Shown here piece after piece: positions 1-11,559 of a stretch of 64,000 bases of DNA. The notes below the pieces were generated by a model. The model saw only the letters and a list, made by a program, of their open reading frames with translations. It did not search any database and was not told the DNA's origin. Origin of the DNA: Luscinia megarhynchos (Eukaryota; Chordata; Aves; Passeriformes; Turdidae); contig JAPFBE010000032.1 of assembly GCA_034336665.1 (NCBI GenBank), forward strand, positions 1 through 64,000, written 5' to 3'. The position numbers and the translations under genes are program-made. The stretch's first letter is position 1; every line of letters starts with the position of its first letter.

Positions 1-950
1 GAGCATAGGGTTGGAAAGATTGCAGAATCACAAACAGCCACAAAGGCAAATCTGGGTTTCGATGTGTGGGAAAGGACTTGTTGATTTTATTACTTACAGC
101 CTCTAAAGCCTTTTGAGCAGTTTTTGTCAACTGCCATGGGGAAGAGAGGTCTGGATCTCCTTTTAACAACCGAAATAAGGTAGATAATTCCTCTGTGGTG
201 ATTTCCAATAAAGGGCGAATCCAATTAATAGGGCCTAATAGCTTTTGCAAATCATTCAATGTGTACGTGTGGGTATTTAGGGTTACTGGCTGTGGGATGA
301 CTGTTGTCTCTAATCATTTGAAAGCCAGATATTTCCAGGGAGGTTCTGTTTGGATTTTTTCTGTGGCTATGCATAAGCCTCTGCTGGCATGCATTACCTT
401 TAAAGCAGCAATACAGTCAAGCAATAATGGAAAATTGTCAGAAGCAATTAAAATATTGTCCATTTAGAGATACATGAAGACAGATGGATATTTTTGCTGT
501 ACTGGTTGTATCTCTGAGTGAACGATGAATTGACAGATAGTAGGACTGTTTTTCATAACCTGAGGCAGCACAACCCAGTGGTATAGTTCCATGGGGGATG
601 GGGGGGTGTCTCATGACTCACAGATGGTAAAGAAAAGGCAAATTTAGGTTCACCGTCGGGATGCAAAGGAATTGTAAAAAAGCAGTCTTTTAAGTCAATT
701 ATCACTAATTCCCAATGTTCTGTAATCGTTGTGGGGTTAGGTATTCTTGGCTGCAATGCCCCCTTAGATGACATGACTGCATTGACTGCCCTGAGATCCT
801 GTAAAAGCCTCGACTTTCCTGATTTCTTAAGAATAAAAAAATAGGTGTATTCTATGGGCTGGTGGAAGGGACTATGTGACCAAAACGTAATTGTTCTTGC
901 ACAAGGATGCAGGCTTGATGAAGCCGTTCGCTTTCTCAGAGTCATTGGTT
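1..950 (-). pseudogene. Class II ERV pol fragment: reverse transcriptase fingers/palm start and connection
   Basis: On the minus strand the best-preserved frame (945-553) encodes the first part of a retroviral reverse transcriptase. It has a KKSGKSRLLQDLRAVN-type fingers motif and the palm sequence DLKDCFFTIPLHPDGEPKFAF, which carries the first catalytic Asp. Further left (about 250-1, minus) another frame reads as the RT thumb/connection (PINWIRPLLEITTEELSTLF, then LKGDPDLSSPWQLT). The segment between them, where the YxDD box should lie, is frame-disrupted, so no intact enzyme can be made. The motif style is that of betaretrovirus-like (ERVK, class II) elements. The rest of pol lies beyond the left edge of the window. 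To the right the coding signal stops near 950. Confidence 0.8.
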
Positions 951-1520
951 TATCCAGATGTAGTGGTTTTGGTTAGACAATTTGAGATTTCCAGGCCAAC
1001 ACACCAATTTATGTGGTGGATCTAGGACTGGTTAAATTGCCAGTGCACTCACTAGAATTATTTACTCATTTCCTGCTGTGAGATAGAATTAGGAGGAATG
1101 CTATTGGAGTCAGTGACTTAGGGGATTGTCTGAATCCTTCAGGGAGGAACCAAGGTGCAAGAATTGAATTAAAGCCTTTGGATGGATTGAAGTATATTAA
1201 GCCACTCACATAAAGTAGACATTTAAGTAGAAGTAAGTTAGTAAGTTTTAGTATGAGCTGTAATGCTCTTAGTAAGTAAAAGGTCTAGATTCCACAGTAG
1301 CAGTGTGAGTTCTAGTGAAGGTTGAGAAACATGCTGATATTTTCAATAGAGGCTCCAGGCCCACAGTGGTAGACAGAACTGAGACATAATAGAGGTACAG
1401 AAAGAATATTGCTTACATTTTTCAGATAGAACAAGATAGGTTTTATGTGTAGTCTTATACATAACCTAGAGTACTAAGAAACTAGAATTCTAATAGGTTA
1501 AAGAGTGATGGTCAGAGTTT
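951..1520. other. Intergenic stretch, no gene seen
   Basis: I see no recognisable coding signal here. The sequence is moderately AT-rich and lies between the RT fragment and an LTR-like segment. It may be eroded ERV sequence, but I cannot place it in a family. Confidence 0.4.
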
Positions 1521-1858
1521 GTGTCCTAGCTTGTTGGAAAAATCCTATGTAAGTGTTTGTATTGGGGAAGAGTTGCTGCTTTTAGCCATTCTGGCTTTTA
1601 GCCATTTGGCTTTTAGCCTTTGGCTTTTGTCAGGGCTTTTAGCCATTTGCTCTTGCCATTTGCTATTGCTTTGCTACTGCTTCTGCCATTGCTTGTCTGC
1701 ATGCTTTTGAGACTGATGTGCTTTGCAATAAGAGGTGTTTTGCAATAAATAACCTTTTTAACTATTAGCTGCTTCGCTTATTTAAGATAACCCGACGAAG
1801 TAGGAGCCTAAGAGCTCCGGAGTTGGTGCCTAAGAGCACCGGAGGTCGGGAACCTCAC
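1521..1858 (+). mobile_element. LTR-like segment with internal TTTTAGCCATT repeats
   Basis: The segment starts TGTCCTAG and ends ACCTCACA, giving TG...CA termini. It carries a plus-strand AATAAA near 1745, followed by a hairpin-prone stretch in which GGTGCC and GGCACC-like words recur (1790-1850). Between about 1580 and 1690 the words TTTTAGCCATT and TTGCCATT recur imperfectly. Termini, polyadenylation signal and length (338 bp) fit a retroviral LTR in plus orientation. I found no target-site duplication, so the boundaries are tentative. Confidence 0.4.
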
Positions 1859-4005
1859 AGAAGGCAAAGCAGGCTCAAACTTTAAAGGGTATAAAGAAAA
1901 ACTTTATTAACAGATCTAAAATAATAATTAGAATCAGAATAAAACTTTCAGAACACTTCTCCTCCCCCCCTTTTCTTTCCTACTGACAATGTACAGAAAC
2001 AATTCAGTTTATCACCTCTAGAATAGTCTTTCTTCAGTTCACTTAGGGAAAGGAGACTCTCTTGTCATGCTATGGAGACTCCTTTACAAGAAAATGTTCT
2101 TTCATGGCTTTAATGTCACAGCTGAATCGGCTGCCCTGGGAGAATGGAAATCTGATCATGTAGCTGTTTTTTAAAGTTGGAGCTTTCCAACTTCAGGCTC
2201 AGCAGCTCCAAATCCAGATTTCTCTGGACTCCTGGCTGTTGGGCTTACAGCTACCCACTAGCGAAGTATTGAAAGGTTGAGGCTGTTATAGCACAGGTTC
2301 GAAGATAACTTTATTTCTCGAAGGGAAGGTACTACAACAGTCTGGTTACATCAGATAACAAAGGACTTTTATAGGTTTACAGAGGATTGAATTTTCTACC
2401 AATAAAAACTACAGCTTACAAACTAACCAATTATCTTAAAATTCGAAGTAAAAAGGACCAATAACCTGTTGACTTTAAGAGCCAATAAGAATCCAGAAAG
2501 ATAACAGGGTTTTCAATAAGGGAGGGGGTCTGGTTGCCAGGTATTTAGTAATTATGGGATGGCATTCCATGGATAGATTTTAGGGGGAGTAACATTTTCT
2601 ACATGATCACTGTGTAAAAGTCCCTCCCCTCGACCTACAGCTTTCCCCACAACTGTTTTCAAGGGGTCAGTCTTTGGCTAATGGGGTACACTTTTAAGGA
2701 TGAGCTTTTCAGAAGCAAAGGTTCTCTTCATCTATCTTTGAGATCATCTTCATCTCTGGGAACACAGGTCTTCTTCTTCCCTGGAGGCCAAGGGTCTTCA
2801 TTACTCTTCTCTCTCTCTTTCAAACTTCTCATCAAATCACATCTACTTCAACATCTGCTTGTTCAGCATGGATGCCTTTGCTCACATCTATAATGTGAAC
2901 GCTCCATCCCCCCATGCTTTTTCCATGACTTATAGGGATATTCAATATATCATAGTCCATCACCATGGCTTACAAGCTGAATTTCAGCCCTAAGCCTAAG
3001 TCAGCTCCTCATTTCTCCTCCCATCTGGGACTGGATCTGACCCCTTCCTTACTGGCATTAGTGTCTTCATGTTGTTTCTCTATGTGTCTTCACTCTGTCC
3101 TTTTCTCTCACTCAAGAGAGGATGGAAGGTCTGCAACTATCTTCTATGCAGTGAAAGAGTCAATATCTTGCTCAAGGCCTGCAGATAGTCATGTGATCCC
3201 TGCCAGGTGGCAGCCAGAGCTGTTTACAGTGGAGAATTCTTCAGCAGCCGCACTGGGAGGGGCTGGGCCAGGATTTTCAAGGGGACCAGCCAGAACAGCA
3301 TGGCTGTTTTCCGGCTTTTGCTGTGTTCTATCCCGGCCGCGGGGCATATGGCCTTTCCTCCCCCTGCCTGGCAGCTGCAGCAGCGGGGGCCTGACCTGGC
3401 CTGTAGCTGTTTCTGGGGCCTGGTGGACCCCCAGCTTGGCCCAGGCCAGTGGCAAGGCAGGGCTCTGTGTTGGCAAGATGCTAGCAGCTGCGGCCTGGCC
3501 CAGCCTCAGCCGGGGCCCCACGGCCTCCCTCGCCCCACCCAGCCTCTGGGCCGGGAGGGGGAAGAACTTCTCTCTCCAAAGGCTGTAAAGCAAGAGAGCT
3601 TTTTCCTGGGCTTGTTCACTTTTAACATGTGTGTTCATAGAGGCATGTTCAGCTTTCTCAGTGGTTTAACAGGTTGTCAGTTCTCAAAACTAATCAATGA
3701 TTGGTTTTTGTCAGACAAGGAGGAAGCTCTTAGCAGCTCCTCTCAGAAAAATCATTTCCATGGGTGGCTTCTTTCCTCCTCACCAAATGTCAAATATGCA
3801 AAACCAGAACATCTGATTGGCCTGTTTGAAAGCCCAGTCAGATTAAGAAGCGGCTTTTCATCAATGGCCCCTGTCAGGGTTTTGACACTGGCTAGAAGCC
3901 AGGCACCCACAAAAACCATTCACTCATTCTCCTCTACTATAGTTGAGAAGATGAGGGGAAAGAACAACCAAAGGGGTTAATGAGTTGAGCTAAGGATTGG
4001 GAAGA
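1859..4005 (-). mobile_element. ERV LTR/noncoding segment, copy 1 of a tandem pair, interrupted by a solo LTR
   Basis: The left end (about 1862-1925: GGCAAAGCAGG, then a TATAAAG...CTTTATTAACAG block) recurs almost unchanged at about 4016-4065. Further homologous blocks follow in the same order in both copies (Cttttctttc...ACTGACA, CACAACTGTTTTCA, TTTTAAGGATGAGCT). TTAATAAAGTTTT read on the minus strand supplies a polyadenylation-type signal, so the orientation is minus. The copy is split by the solo LTR at 2159-2603. No coding potential belongs to a known family: the long plus-strand frames at 2965-3980 are in GC-rich noncoding sequence. Confidence 0.5.
2159..2603 (-). mobile_element. Solo LTR, family A (class II ERV), with perfect 6-bp target duplication
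   Basis: A 445-bp LTR starting TGTAGCTG and ending TTCTACA, flanked on both sides by TGATCA (2153-2158 and 2604-2609). The minus strand carries AATAAAG in the R region (about 2310), so orientation is minus. The same LTR is the 5' LTR of the gag-bearing element ending at 43024 and occurs as a solo copy at 20336-20787. A 6-bp duplication is typical of class II (ERVK-like) integrases. With no internal sequence present, it is a solo LTR left by LTR-LTR recombination. Confidence 0.9.
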
Positions 4006-4009
4006 AACA

Positions 4010-4694
4010 CTCTAAGGGCAAAACAGGATCAAAATTTTAAAGGTATAAAAACTTTATTAACAGAATTAAAAGAGCTGAATGAGAACTAAAATAAACCTTT
4101 AGAACACCTTTCCCCCCCTCCCCTCATCCTTTATTTCTTCGCACCGACAGTGAAGGGAGATAAAACATGGAGTTTTTAGTCAATTTGTCACTTCTAAAAA
4201 TCTTTCTTCGATTCGCTTAGGGAGACGAGTCTCTTTTGCTATGCCATTTGGTCTTTTCCATGGGAGACAGTTCTCTGTGAACTTTTCCAGCGTGGTTCTA
4301 ATTTGCCCTAGCAGCAGTCCCACCTGACCTGCTGCAGAGTGAAGTACCTCCCATGGACAGTCTTCCCACAACTGTTTTCATGGGTCATTAGTTCATGGGG
4401 TGTAGTCTTTTTAAGGATGAGCTGTTCTAGTCTGGAAGCACGGGTCCTCTACCTCTGAAAGCAAAGGGTCTACTTTCTCTGTTTGAGTTTCTCACTATAT
4501 TACAGTTTTTTCGGCATCCACACGCTCCAGCGTGAGCACTTTTTTTCTCAGGCTGCAGGTGAACTCTGCATCCCATCATGCACTTCATGAATTACAGGGA
4601 AGCTGTTGTATTTTAGTCTTCATCATGTCTTGCAGAAAATTTTAGTTCTGATGCCCCAGAGCACCTCCTCCTCCCCTCCCTCCTTTTTATTGTG
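4010..4694 (-). mobile_element. ERV LTR/noncoding segment, copy 2 of the tandem pair
   Basis: This repeats the blocks of the 1859-4005 copy in the same order without the 445-bp solo LTR, which shows that the solo LTR is a later insertion into copy 1. The minus-strand polyadenylation-type signal TTAATAAAGTTT is at about 4047-4060. The copy ends abruptly where an LTR of another family begins at 4695. Confidence 0.5.
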
Positions 4695-5814
4695 TCCTAG
4701 TTTGAAGGACAGGTGCCTGCCAATAAAGGTGGAACCTTCTCTTTGAAATGGAGAATGTAAACCCCCTCCCCGCGAAATTATTATTATAAATTTGAAATGA
4801 AGGGGGCTCTCAGGCAAAGATATGGGAATTAGGAATAACAGTTCTTTACTAGGAAAATTAAAATAGAAATGCAGTATTACAAAGAAAAATCTCAACCCTG
4901 ACAGAGTCAGAATACAACCCTGACACCCTGTCAGTCAGGGTGTTGGTAGCAGTCCCATTAAATGGTGGCTACAGTCCTCCTGCAGTGGCAGATGTGGTTC
5001 AGTTGAAGCAGTGGTCTTGTAGAAGGGTGTAGTTTTCCTCTGAAGGTGCAGGGATGATGTGAAAAAAGGTCCAATTTTCCACTGGAATCCAGTGGAAAGA
5101 CAGATAACTTGCTGTCCAAAATCTCAGTTTTTATCCACGGAGATAAGGGTCACTACCCCACCCAGCTTCAACAGTTGGTGACAGAATACACGTGTCTGGC
5201 CACATCGTATATTGCAAACCCAAGACACACTGTTTCCATGTTGTTTTCCTCCCGTGTCTTCAGCTTTTCCTTTTCTCTGACTCAGGAGAGAATTGGGTGT
5301 TCATAGGTTCATTTGTTCTCAAGTTCCATCAATTGAAAAATTTTATAGAGTTCTGTAGTGCTGAAAGGTTGATTCCGTCTGGCCTCTGCATAGGGGAACT
5401 GCTCGCCATGTCCCTTGCCTGCTCGCCACATGCTCTCATCTGGCACTCGCGAGGCCATGCTGGCTGCCTTTGCCTTTCTGTCTGCAGCATGACTGGTTAA
5501 AAGCAACTAAACAAGTTCATTGTGAGCCATGCCGAGATGGCAGAGGCCACTCAGACACTCCTGGACTCAGGCCGCCACAGTCTCAGCTATGGGGCCATCC
5601 CAAGCCTCGGGGCCGCTTCCAGCACTGGGGAGGGCCTGGTGGCTACCTCACCCCTCCAAGGAAGAAAAAACCTTGTGTGCATTTTTTTCCTTCTTAAATA
5701 TGACATCACAGAGGTGTTGCTAACTTCTCTAATTGGACCAGCCAATATGTCCATTGTCAGAGCCTTCAGGGATTGGCTCTGCTGAACACAGTAGAAGTTT
5801 CAAGGAAGCTTCTC
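4695..5814 (-). mobile_element. ERV LTR-like sequence (family C start) and adjoining noncoding ERV sequence
   Basis: The first about 110 bases (TGTCCTAGTTTGAAGGACAGGTG, then CCAATAAAGG) match the left end of the LTR at 46447-47129. The remainder up to about 5814 diverges from that copy and has no recognisable coding frame. The end, next to the protease fragment, contains CTATAAAAAA-like and TGTGTTAAACTAG words of LTR character. I treat the block as one or two degraded LTRs. Its right boundary with the pro fragment is approximate. Confidence 0.4.
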
Positions 5815-6966
5815 TCTGAGGCAGCCTCTGTGGCTTCCTCTACCTCCACTAAAAAAGCCAGTTTGTGTTAAACTAGCACAGGCCCCTATAAAAAATGTGT
5901 TGAAATAATCAAACTCCATTGCATCATAAGGTCTTGCCCCCAACAGAGTGCCTGGGATTGGGAGTACATACGGTTGGAAGATGGCAATCTTGCCCTCTGG
6001 TCGGATGATTTTAAGTTTCTTTGTGGATTGCCAGGGAATCTGCTGACCTCTGAAGCCTGCTATGATCACAGTTGAGGGGTAGCAGAGGCCACTTGGGGGG
6101 CCACTCTTTTCCCTTACTGACAGAAACATCTGCTCCAGTGTCAACCAAACCTGTAAAAGACTTAGATTCTATTTGACAAGTGAATAATGCTTGTTGTACC
6201 CCCCTATGACTTTGAATCAAAATATTTGTGGAGTGCGTGCTATCAAATCCTCCCACATTTCGTTGCTGTAAGATCAGTGCTGAACAGGGAATTACTGATA
6301 GCAGTATTATCTTGTGCCAGTCAGCTCCCCTGTGCCACAGTACAGGAGGGATTAGGTGTCCAAGCCATGATTTAAATTTCTCCTTTATAGTCAGCATCAA
6401 CGATTCCTGGTAATGCAAATAGTCCTGTGAAGGTGGTAGAGGAGCGTCCCAGGAGTAAAGCATATGTCTAAAATGGCAGTGGCCTGCACACAGAGGTGGG
6501 CAGGAGATGCACCAAGGTATCATTCAGGGTTGTGGTAGCAATAACAGTAGAGTGATCCCACACTTGTGGGGGAAGTCTTAATTGAGCCCAAACAGTAGCA
6601 TATACATCTGTGCCAGAGAGCTGTGACACAGTGATGTTAAGGGGTGGTTGTTGATTACCATTATTCAATGCCTGATTTTGAGCCAAATCTACAGATTCCA
6701 TACACCACGAAGAGTATTGTCCTCCTGTCAAAATTTCCAATCCACTGGTAACGTAGTATGTGCTTCTGCAATTGCATCCAATAAATTGATAGTAAAGGAG
6801 GAATGTAAACCATTTTTTTTCACCAATCTCCTCATTTTCTTTACCATCTCATATGACAATTGTTTGTGATGTGGGTTTTGATTATGATATACAACAGGCA
6901 TTGCTTGACAAAATTCAATATCATCCTCTTCCAATGCTCGCCTCCAGCATTTCCGTATAAACCTTT
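5815..6966 (-). pseudogene. Class II ERV gag (capsid start)-dUTPase-protease fragment
   Basis: Read on the minus strand from right to left. At 6934-6728 there is a capsid-like N-terminus (PVVYHNQNPHHKQLSYEMVKKM). Around 6420-6380 comes a dUTPase motif (LPGIVDADYKGEI), and GGFDSTHSTN at about 6235 resembles the C-terminal dUTPase arm. Then follows an aspartic protease with an intact active-site box, GLVDTGADVSV (about 6150-6115), and the protease tail IIRPEGKIAIFQPYVLPIPG (about 6010-5950). This gag-DU-PR order is that of betaretrovirus-like viruses. Frames change between domains and stops intervene (for instance directly after the dUTPase GEI), so it is not expressed intact. Most of capsid and all nucleocapsid are missing between the domains. 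pol is absent: sequence to the left is LTR-like. Confidence 0.8.
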
Positions 6967-7619
6967 GTCCTGGTTTAGTGCAAATTTGGGAGGAAACCTC
7001 TCAATGGGATCCCTCTAGGAAACAGATTCAAGCAGTGCCTCCCCCAACTGGTTCGGGGAAATATTTCCTCGGAGAGAAGTGGAAAAAAACCCCTGTTTAT
7101 TTAACAGGCAAAGCACTTTCCAGCAGAAAAATGAACAATACTAAGCAACAAAACCTCTCGCTGCTCTGAACAGATGACAAATTCAGAAGAGACCCTTTCG
7201 TGGGTTGCAGCCTGGCTCACTCAGTCTGTTCTCAGTCCCTCTGGTGGTGGGAAATGCCGCAGCCCAGGCCAGGCCCCAGTGGGCCATGGGTGCGAGCTCC
7301 TGGTGCTCCTCTGGGTTTTCAGTCCAGAGCAGAGTCGAACAATTCCAAGAAAAAAGAAAAAAACACAGTCCAGGGAGCTTCTCTGCCTCAGCTAGCCAGA
7401 AACTAATCAAGAGCAAAGGAGAGCTCTCTCCTGCTGTCCACTGCAGACAGCACAGTCTGTGTGAAGGATGAGGGGGAGCAAGTGCAGTCTCTGATAAACT
7501 CTGCACCTCTTCTCTCCCCCTTCACTCCTGGAACCAGTCTTAAAGCTGCAGAACTCAATATTCAACACCAACAGAACATATGATTGGGGATACAAGCATC
7601 ATAAAGTCACCCCAAGACA
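6967..7619 (-). mobile_element. LTR, family D, minus orientation
   Basis: Read on the minus strand it begins TGTCTTGGGGTGACTTTATGAT and ends AACCAGGACA. The same 5' start opens the plus-oriented LTR at 62428. The minus strand carries a TTAAATAAACAGG polyadenylation block near 7105, shared with that copy. The 653-bp LTR sits between gag-like sequence on its left (6966) and another LTR fragment on its right. A convincing target-site duplication is not visible. Confidence 0.75.
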
Positions 7620-7910
7620 CCTTTATGGCTCAGGTCCTATAGGTGGTATTGTTTCCTCATCATAATAGCTTATAACATTGAATGGGGTTGAGGTTGGAGA
7701 CAGAGACATGACCGTCTTGGTGGCTCATGTGACAAAAGCTTTCTTTATAGTTCTGAACCCTCCTTAAATAGGGGCTTGAATCTCCCAGGTATACACATGT
7801 GATTGGTTGCAGTCTTAAGTCACTCATTTCCTTGGCCAATGATACATCTGCACTTAGGGTTCAATGGATTGGCTGAGATCCTCTGTATTTGTTCAAATTC
7901 ATCCTATCAG
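7620..7910 (-). mobile_element. LTR fragment
   Basis: On the minus strand this contains a TATA-like CTATTTAAGG, followed by CTATAAAGAAAGC and CCAATCACATG-type promoter words, as expected for U3/R of an LTR. It separates the LTR at 6967-7619 from further minus-strand gag sequence. No coding frame is seen. Confidence 0.4.
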
Positions 7911-8225
7911 GGCCACAGCTTTTTAGGCTAGCTGCAATGTGACAGTTGCTAGAGGAACAGGGACGAGGTATAAAGGCGGTTGGTGGAATATGTGAAATAT
8001 TTGCTGCAGAGTTTTTGCCTGCTGTTTGTAGTATTCCTCTGTGCTAGGAGCAGCTGTTGCCATAGCACATACTAGGACTAAACGAGGATATAAATCTGGT
8101 TCTTGTCCAGAGTCAATAGGAATGGGATCAAACAGATCCTTTTTTTATTATTATCCTCAGGTGATGTTTCATTAACAAAAACAAGAGTATCTGACCACCA
8201 TGCACCCCACTCCTCACTTGCAAGT
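7911..8225 (-). pseudogene. Class II ERV gag fragment (upstream of capsid)
   Basis: On the minus strand two overlapping frames give a gag-like stretch (for example WGAWWSDTLVFVNETSPED, then PIDSGQEPDLYPRL after a frame change). It lies upstream of and co-oriented with the capsid fragment at 6934-6728, and the two are separated by the LTRs at 6967-7910. The simplest reading is one gag gene split by later insertion. Frameshifts are present. Confidence 0.45.
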
Positions 8226-8229
8226 TCTT

Positions 8230-9054
8230 AATAATGATTGATCAGGCCAATTATATGAATTATTTATTGAATAGACACAAGGAAAAAACAGACATAAGGC
8301 TTTAACAGGCTTACTTACTACACAGGATAAACAAAAGAAACACTAGTAGTGGGTTCATAAGACAGTGCACAATAATCAAGGTACCTATGTTACAGCTGGC
8401 GAAGGAATAGTATAGATTAGGAGCCAATGTCTCTTACCAAGGAATGATGGTGGTGTGTAAAGAGTCTCCTAATTTTTCTCAATCCCATGGGAGTATCTCA
8501 AAATGGACGTCTCCACTTTCAAGGAGAAATCTCCACCCACTCAGAGACTGTATGAGATTTCTGACTTTATGAAAATCATAGTGGTCTTTTATAGTTTGTA
8601 AAAGTGCTTGTGTCTGTCAGTCAGAATTTTCACTTATCCTTTCCCATGCATTCAAGGCAGGATGTTTACTTCTGGCTAAGACTGTTTTCAGCTGAGATAA
8701 TTCATTGCAAGACAAACCATTCCAGCCTAGCTTAGCCATGGGGTAAGTAAGTCTTGGGTGAAAGGTCCTGTCACACCCTTTTTCTTCACCAAACTTGGTG
8801 CCTGCAGGGCTGTTTCTCTCACATATTCTCACTCTTCTGGCTTTTGTCACACAGCAGTTTTGTTCCCTTCTTAAATGTGTATATGACAGAGGTGTTATCA
8901 CTGCTGCTGATCAGCTCAGCTTTGGCCAGCAGCAGGTCTGTCTTGGAGGCAGCAGGCACTGACTGGATCGGGACGTGAGGGAAGCATCTTCTCACAGAAG
9001 CCACTTCTGTAGCTCCACCACTACAAAAACCTTGCCACACAAATCCAATACAGA
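8230..9054. mobile_element. LTR-like sequence, family uncertain
   Basis: The left part (about 8230-8640) has a minus-strand AATAAATAATTC and directly precedes the gag fragment on that strand, as a 5' LTR would. The right part (8740-9054) is a second LTR-like unit ending GCCACACAAATCCAATACA. I assign these from position and base composition only. No target duplication was found. Confidence 0.35.
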
Positions 9055-9705
9055 AAGTGAGAAAGCAAAATAGAGAAAGTGAGATTTAGAAAGTGAGAAT
9101 TCCAGGAAGGAAGACATCAAAAGCAAGAATACAAGAGCAAAAAGAAAAAACAAGCGGAAGAATGGGGGCAGGATGGGGGTGGGGAGAAAAAACCAACTGG
9201 GAGCAGGGAAAAAGAGCAAGAGGGAGCACAAGCACAAGCAAGGAAGTGACAGCAAGAGTGAGAAAGCGAGCAGAAGCGATTGAAAAGATGAGAGGAAAAG
9301 CAATAGAGATCACAAAATCAAACAAAAGGGAATGAGGAGAAAAAAAAATCCAAGAGAGAAAGCAAGTGCAGAAAACAGGGTGAGAGTGAGTGAGAGCATG
9401 TGTAAGATTGCAAGGACATGATAATGCAAGGAACATTCCAGGCAAAACAACAAAGTGATAAACAGCACAACAAATGGCAAAAGCCAAAAGCAGCCATCAG
9501 CAAGTCCTGGAATTAGATGTGCAGCAAGAGAGGAAGCACTCCAAGGGAGCAGGTGAGGGGGCAAAATAAACTAGCACTGAGAGCAAAGAAGTCGACATCA
9601 TGACTAGCAACACCATAATCAAGATGAATCCAGTTTAAAAAAGTGAAAGGGGAAAAACACAACAAACCCAAAGAAGTGATGCAAAGGCAGGCAGTTATCA
9701 CCTTT
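9055..9705 (+). repeat. Long purine-rich (A/G) tract
   Basis: About 650 bp with strong strand asymmetry: the plus strand is overwhelmingly A and G, built from imperfect GAAAGTGAGA, AGCAAGAG and GGAAAAA words. It abuts an ERVL-type LTR at 9706 whose other copy (11985-12748) also has an A/G-rich 5' half, so it may be an expanded U3 of that LTR. Open frames on the minus strand here are composition artefacts. Confidence 0.7.
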
Positions 9706-10281
9706 CACCAGCAGACCAATGCCCAGCCGGTTCCTGAGCAATAACTACTTTGAAAAAGACTGTCTTCCCTTCCCCCTCATGTTTTAGTTATTGCTGAGCA
9801 GGGCTTGCACAGTGTGAAAGCCTTTTCTGCTTTTCGAACCACCCCACCAGTGAGGAGGCTGGAGGTGCACAAGAACCTGGGAGGAGACACAGCTGGAACA
9901 GGTGACTCCAACTGATCCAAGGGATATTCCATATCATATGACATCATGCTCAGTATATAAAGTGGGGGGAAGAAGGAGGAAGGAGGGGACTATTGAAGTT
10001 ATGGCATTTGTCTTCCAAAGTAACCATTATGCATGATGGAGCCCTGCTTTCCTGGAGATGGCTGAACACCCTGCCTGCCCATGGAAAGCAGTGAATTAAA
10101 TCCTTGTTTTGCTTTTGATTGAGTGTGCAGCTTTTACTTTAGCTTTTAAACTGTTTTTATCTCAGCAGAAGAGAATTTTTTCACTTTTTAATCTTCTGAT
10201 TTTCTCCCCAATCCTGCTGGCAGGGGATTGAACGAGTGCCTGTGTAGATGCTTAGTTGTTGGCTGGAGTTAAACCACTACA
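9706..10281 (+). mobile_element. ERVL-type LTR, plus orientation
   Basis: The sequence contains ATGCCCAGCCGGTTCCTGAGCA (also at 12196), TTATTGCTGAGCAG (also near 14872), a TATA box in CAGTATATAAAGTGGG at about 9953, and a GTGAATTAAATCC polyadenylation region about 140 bp later. It ends GGAGTTAAACCACTACA. The arrangement is that of a plus-oriented LTR whose 5' part may be the adjoining purine tract. Similar 3' ends occur at 12748 and 60926. Confidence 0.65.
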
Positions 10282-11559
10282 GGTGGAAAGTAGGTTGCCC
10301 ATGGATTTATGAGCTAATTACCTAGTGGTGCTTTGTGACCTACCGTGAGACAGTGGTTTGGGGACTGGTTAAAATAATACCTTTGAGAATCCAACAGCAT
10401 GTATAACTAACCTGAGGCTACACACTGCAGCTGCAGTGGTTATTTCAACCTTGAGGCTACAGCAGCAGCCAAGCAGTCTCTCCTGCAGAGCTACTCTGTC
10501 TGGGAAGCAAAATTCCATCTACATTAGTGTAAGGCCTTTTTTCCCTCATGGAGTGAGTCATAATGGCCAGTTTCATACCTAAAAGTTGTCTTTATGGCTT
10601 CCCCAGTTGAGTTGATAAATATGTAACGTGAAGCCTGGATTATTCATCTAAGCTTGTTTTCCTTAAAGGAAAAAAATGAACACGTTCCAGTAAAATGGTA
10701 AAAATAAGACAACAAATAACACATCAGGAAATTGCATTTAGTAGTTGACTTTAACACAAAAGGGAGGTTTTCTTAGAGTGAAGATCTTATGATGAAAAGG
10801 AATACAGTGGCATACAGTTCTATTTATTTTAAATATGTTGAAGGAGAGGAAGATCCTGGGTTGTTTAATCAGCATGACAGTTCATTATTAAATTACTGAT
10901 TGCAGATTTAAATTTAGGCCAAGGAGACAGAGATTTGTTCTGCTCTCTGCTTGTCAACACATCCATTTCTGGCTTCCCGATATGCTTCAGACTGGAGCAA
11001 CTATAGTAGACTGATGTCTTATACAACTGCAGAGGGTCAACAGGACATATCCCCCGTGAAAAGATTCTCTCACAAAACAAGAGGTTTCTGCTATTTTGAA
11101 TAACAATAACAGAATACTAAAATATAAAATTGTAATGCATGAATTCTAGACTCACAAGCTGAGAGCAAATGAATCTGTTTTATTGCAGAGTTATGACAGT
11201 ACTTATACCTTAGTGTGAGAATCTCCATTCAGTTCTTCACACACAACCCTATTGCAGGCCTGTAATAAATCCATCGGCCCGACAGTCTGTTATTTTTTCT
11301 TAAGGTTTGCAGGCTTTGTGGAAACAGACCTCCTTTTTTGTTCTTAGATCGTGGTGTAATCTGCTTGCTCCCATTCTTCCCAGGGCCTTTCTACAGCGTC
11401 AGGCCTGCTGTTTCCTCACATAAAATAGCATTAATATCTGTACTACTTAGGCTGTTGTATCTTCAGTTTCTTTACTGTTGATGTCATTGTATTTGAGTTT
11501 TATATAATCACTTATATGTGCTTGCAAAAAGAAATAACTAGATTGCAAGAATAACTTTA
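10282..11559. other. AT-rich intronic or intergenic sequence, no gene seen
   Basis: I found no upstream KCNN2 exon here: no S5-like coding sequence ending at a splice donor is apparent. The stretch is unique-looking and AT-rich, without recognisable repeat termini. It is probably intron of the decayed KCNN2 copy. Confidence 0.4.

Noticed and set aside
2965..3980. Plus-strand open frames of 207 and 257 residues
   Set aside because: They lie in noncoding ERV/LTR-like sequence, overlap each other in different frames and resemble no family.
6967..7619. Target-site duplication around the family D LTR
   Set aside because: Only a 4-base overlap (CCTT) is seen and the right flank is another LTR fragment.
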